DNA of 35,513 nt. It comes from Rhodopseudomonas_A sp036404135 (lineage in GTDB: Bacteria; Pseudomonadota; Alphaproteobacteria; Rhizobiales; Xanthobacteraceae). The notes under the pieces were generated by a model. It was not told the origin of the DNA. It made no database searches and saw only the letters and a program-made list of their open reading frames with translations. The position numbers and the translations under genes are program-made. The DNA lies in NCBI RefSeq assembly GCF_036404135.1, contig NZ_DASWPE010000196.1:1-35513 (forward strand), written 5' to 3'. Of the stretch, positions 33,602 through 35,513 are shown one piece after another (the first letter of the stretch is position 1; every line of letters starts with the position of its first letter).

Positions 33602-34303
33602 CTACCCCTTCGGCGCCCGGCAGCCGGCCGCCTCGGCTTCCTTGGTGGTGCAGAACCAGCGCTTGCCCGGACCCATCTTCACCTTGGCGTACCAGCGGCT
33701 GCCGGGCTGATGGTAGATGCAAGCGCCGCTCCGGTTGATGTTCCCCTTGATGACGCATTCCGGGGACGGCGCCGCGGCGGCCGAAGCTGCGCCGACGAGG
33801 ATCTCTTGCGCGTCCAGCGGCACGCTGGTCGCGCCCAGGATTGTGATTTCGCGGGCCCGGTCGCGCCAGTCCCACGGCGCGACGAATGCGCCGGCCCATA
33901 GACCCGACTGCGCTTCCCGCGCGGCGGCCTCGGGAGCCTCATAAGCCCGCGAGTAGCGGACGAAGGCGAGCGCCCATCCGGAGCGCACCATCCATTCCTC
34001 GACGTTCTCTGAGCCGGCACGGCACGTTCCGAGCGACCGACCATAGCGGTCCTGACCCGCGGCCTGGCAGATCCATGGCTTGTCACCGAATTGCCGGACA
34101 AGTTCGTCGCGCGCGGTGATGCCGCAGGTCCAGCGCTCGCCCTTCTGGTCAAGGCAGAGCTGGTCGGTCTCCGGCGCGTCGATCCCCTGAAGGCGGATTT
34201 TCGTGCCTTCGATCTCCACTGTGTCGCCGTCGACGATGCGCGGGATTCCGGCGATCTCGATCGGCTCATCGCCCGGCAGGCAGACGTACTGAGTGCCCCC
34301 CAA
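33602..34303 (-). CDS. Thermonuclease (SNase) family protein
   Basis: A 233-aa frame with a staphylococcal nuclease-like domain (about residues 18-145): VDGDTVEI, IRLQGIDAPETDQLC (equivalents of catalytic Arg35 and Glu43), and DRYGRSLG (Arg87 equivalent). Then follows a C-terminal domain seen on rhizobial SNases (CVIKGNINRSG, IYHQPGSRWYAK, RWFCTTKEAEAAGCR). It cleaves nucleic acids outside the cytoplasm in the known family. The only start is a TTG at 34303, giving GGTQYVCLPGDEP, which looks like the tail of a double-psi beta-barrel domain. So this is probably the second half of a fusion broken by a one-base shift just upstream. Confidence 0.75.
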   Translation of the reverse strand: MGGTQYVCLPGDEPIEIAGIPRIVDGDTVEIEGTKIRLQGIDAPETDQLCLDQKGERWTCGITARDELVRQFGDKPWICQAAGQDRYGRSLGTCRAGSENVEEWMVRSGWALAFVRYSRAYEAPEAAAREAQSGLWAGAFVAPWDWRDRAREITILGATSVPLDAQEILVGAASAAAAPSPECVIKGNINRSGACIYHQPGSRWYAKVKMGPGKRWFCTTKEAEAAGCRAPKG

Positions 34304-34312
34304 CCCCAGGCA

Positions 34313-34683
34313 CCGCGCCGCGCCGCGCCGGGGGCGAAGTCGATCTTAACCCCGATCTGGCGTGCCATTCCGAATGGTCCGAGATCATTGATACGGACGC
34401 TGCAAGTCCGCCCGTTCAAGGGATTGGTGACGGTCACCGTCGTTCCGAACGGGTATTCGTTTGACGCCGCCGTCAAGCTGTGACGGCTGACCGCCTCCCC
34501 GCTCGCCGTCCGCGATCCGACCGAATACAGCGTCGCGAGGACTTCCTTGCCAGAACCGCATTTGCCGGTTGCCTGCACGTGTCGATGCACGGCTTCCCAT
34601 CCGCCGGCGGCGGCGGCCCCTGGCGCCAGCCCAATCATCGCCGCGACCGCTGCACAGATCGTCAATTTCGAAAAGCTTCGCAT
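34313..34683 (-). pseudogene. RlpA-like double-psi beta-barrel part, frameshifted from the thermonuclease
   Basis: From the ATG at 34683: signal peptide (MRSFSKLTICAAVAAMIGLA, ending AAAA), then an RlpA-type barrel (GKEVLATLYSVGSRTASGE, HSLTAASNEYPFGTTVTVTN, RTCSVRINDLGPFGMARQIG, VKIDFAPGAARR). The expected family ending LGxxGTQYVC lies in the next frame; a missing base in the GCGCGG repeat at 34313-34327 would join them. In its own frame the reading continues as unrelated residues to 33679. Either a real disruption or a sequencing error in GC-rich DNA. Confidence 0.65.
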
Positions 34684-34901
34684 CGCAATCCAGTTGCCTC
34701 CACAGGTCGCGGCTTTAGCACAATCACCTGGCGAATGGCGCCCCGGATCTCGTTCAGGCGACCCCAAGGACTCACCTGCGGCCTGGACTGTGTCGGCGGT
34801 GGAAGGCTGTGCGCCGTTCACGCCGAGGTGGCCTCGACACGAAACGTCGGAACGATTCGGTGGCGGAGAGGTTTGGATTCGCCTCGTTGTGGAGTTGCGT
34901 C

Positions 34902-35192
34902 TTGTCCTGGTCTGCCGCGTTTTCGCCTCCTATCCCGTTGCCCGATGGCGGCGAGTTGCGCACGTTGCACAACGCCCGGGCTTTCCTACTGGCCCTCCCA
35001 CCTTCCGAGCACCAAGCGCCACGCTGGCAGACCGTGATCGAGGTGGTGCTGCTGGTTGGCGGCAACGGGGGACCAACAGACTTTGCTCGCATCGGTGTGA
35101 TGCAGGCGCTCTATCCGCGCGGTGAGCCGGTCTATCACACCGACCGGAAGGACCGGCCCTGGGGGCGTCGCCGGCTGGCCCGGGACAGATGA
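34902..35192 (+). CDS. Small orphan protein of the PLPDGG family (96 aa)
   Basis: A 96-aa protein with IPLPDGGELRTLHNARAFLLALP, WQTVIEVVLLVGGNGGPTDFARIGVMQAL and a basic end with RPWGRRRLARD. I recall this family as common in Bradyrhizobium, with the pattern LRDAxxYIxxLPKxExxxxEWQTA and a WGKRKLKRD end. TTG at 34902 is chosen: GGAG at 34891-34894 is seven bases upstream and the residues SWSAAFSPP match the family's start. A truncated copy lies at 30120-30254. No function is known. Confidence 0.65.
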   Translation: MSWSAAFSPPIPLPDGGELRTLHNARAFLLALPPSEHQAPRWQTVIEVVLLVGGNGGPTDFARIGVMQALYPRGEPVYHTDRKDRPWGRRRLARDR

Positions 35193-35203
35193 GCCACAAA
35201 CGC

Positions 35204-35236
35204 AAAAAAGCCGCCGGCCCGTTAAGGACCGGCGGC
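35204..35236 (-). terminator. Rho-independent terminator on the minus strand
   Basis: A stem of GCCGCCGG (35210-35217) and CCGGCGGC (35229-35236), with an inner CC/GG pair. Read on the minus strand it is followed by six T (plus-strand A run 35204-35209). It lies 20 bases after the stop of the minus-strand frame at 35257, which supports that gene. Confidence 0.75.
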
Positions 35237-35256
35237 GGATTCTCGGCGTCATCGTT

Positions 35257-35472
35257 TCAGACGCAGCTTGGCGGATGGCTCGCGGCCCGGTCCAGCACCT
35301 GCAACCAGGTCACACCGCACCGCCGGCATTTCATCCAACGCTGCCAGCGAAGGTCGTCGCCGGTCGGCAGGTCGGGCCGCGGCGCCAGATGCCAGTCCAT
35401 CACCACCTCGCCATCGTGATCGAGATCGGCGCAGACAGTCGCCGCGCCGCCACCTACTCCCAACGCCTGCAC
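35257..35472 (-). CDS. Small orphan protein with a Cys pair (71 aa)
   Basis: A 71-aa frame from a GTG at 35472; an in-frame ATG at 35400 would give 47 residues beginning MDWHLAPRPDLPTGDD. It contains WMKCRRCGVTWLQVL with one CxxC pair, and ends in PPSCV. A strong intrinsic terminator 20 bases downstream on the same strand supports transcription in this direction. The function is unknown and the start uncertain. Confidence 0.45.
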   Translation of the reverse strand: MQALGVGGGAATVCADLDHDGEVVMDWHLAPRPDLPTGDDLRWQRWMKCRRCGVTWLQVLDRAASHPPSCV

Positions 35473-35513
35473 ACCGCGAGGATGACGACGACCACGATCG
35501 CGAGGCTGGCCGC

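Noticed and set aside
33679..34309. The continuation of the double-psi beta-barrel frame through the nuclease gene
   Set aside because: Past 34313 it becomes Arg/Ser-rich antisense-like sequence, while the other frame shows intact nuclease motifs.

Overview
The window is GC-rich alphaproteobacterial chromosome, most likely from Bradyrhizobium or its close relative Rhodopseudomonas (Nitrobacteraceae). The indications are a LuxI/LuxR pair of the BjaI/BjaR type, a GCGTTTTC/GAAAACGC intergenic palindrome of a kind I recall from bradyrhizobial genomes, and many 35-100 aa orphan proteins that resemble small families I know mainly from Bradyrhizobium. All assignments rest on reading motifs; no database search was possible.

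Layout, left half. At 1-883 lie the 3' end of a hydrogenase-4-like (complex I-related) large subunit and its NuoB-like small subunit. At 956-4078 there is an acid-sugar cluster, with a four-carbon acid-sugar kinase and a PdxA2-type dehydrogenase in one operon and a divergent GntR/FadR-type regulator. A DUF2252 protein and a small KOW/SH3-like protein follow. At 5814-11544 a TetR regulator heads a YbhG-YbhF-YbhS-YbhR-like ABC exporter operon. Near-identical operator palindromes sit over both divergent promoters in front of it. At 11661-16646, on the minus strand, three tightly coupled genes encode a DUF559-type nuclease, a basic helical protein, and a 1076-aa protein that fuses an N-terminal AAA-type ATPase to a C-terminal HerA-type motor. 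This is the best candidate here for an undescribed defence or DNA-processing system. A methyltransferase follows.

Layout, right half. At 18152-18196 lies the exact 3' half of a tRNA-Gln(UUG) gene, broken in the anticodon loop. This is what an integrase leaves at the far end of an island, and its polarity puts the island to the right. Beyond it the DNA is gene-poor and holds small orphan genes, some decayed. Set among these are a secreted Gly/Ala-rich repeat protein facing an outer-membrane beta-barrel, two c-di-GMP enzymes facing each other (GAF-PAS-GGDEF-EAL and 7TM-sensor-GGDEF), a LuxR-LuxI quorum-sensing pair with a candidate operator, and a double-psi beta-barrel/thermonuclease gene split by a frameshift.

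How the parts work together. The clear functional units are the acid-sugar operon with its regulator, the TetR-controlled exporter, the nuclease/ATPase operon, the c-di-GMP pair and the acyl-homoserine-lactone pair. No complete tRNA, rRNA, CRISPR array, transposase or integrase gene was seen.
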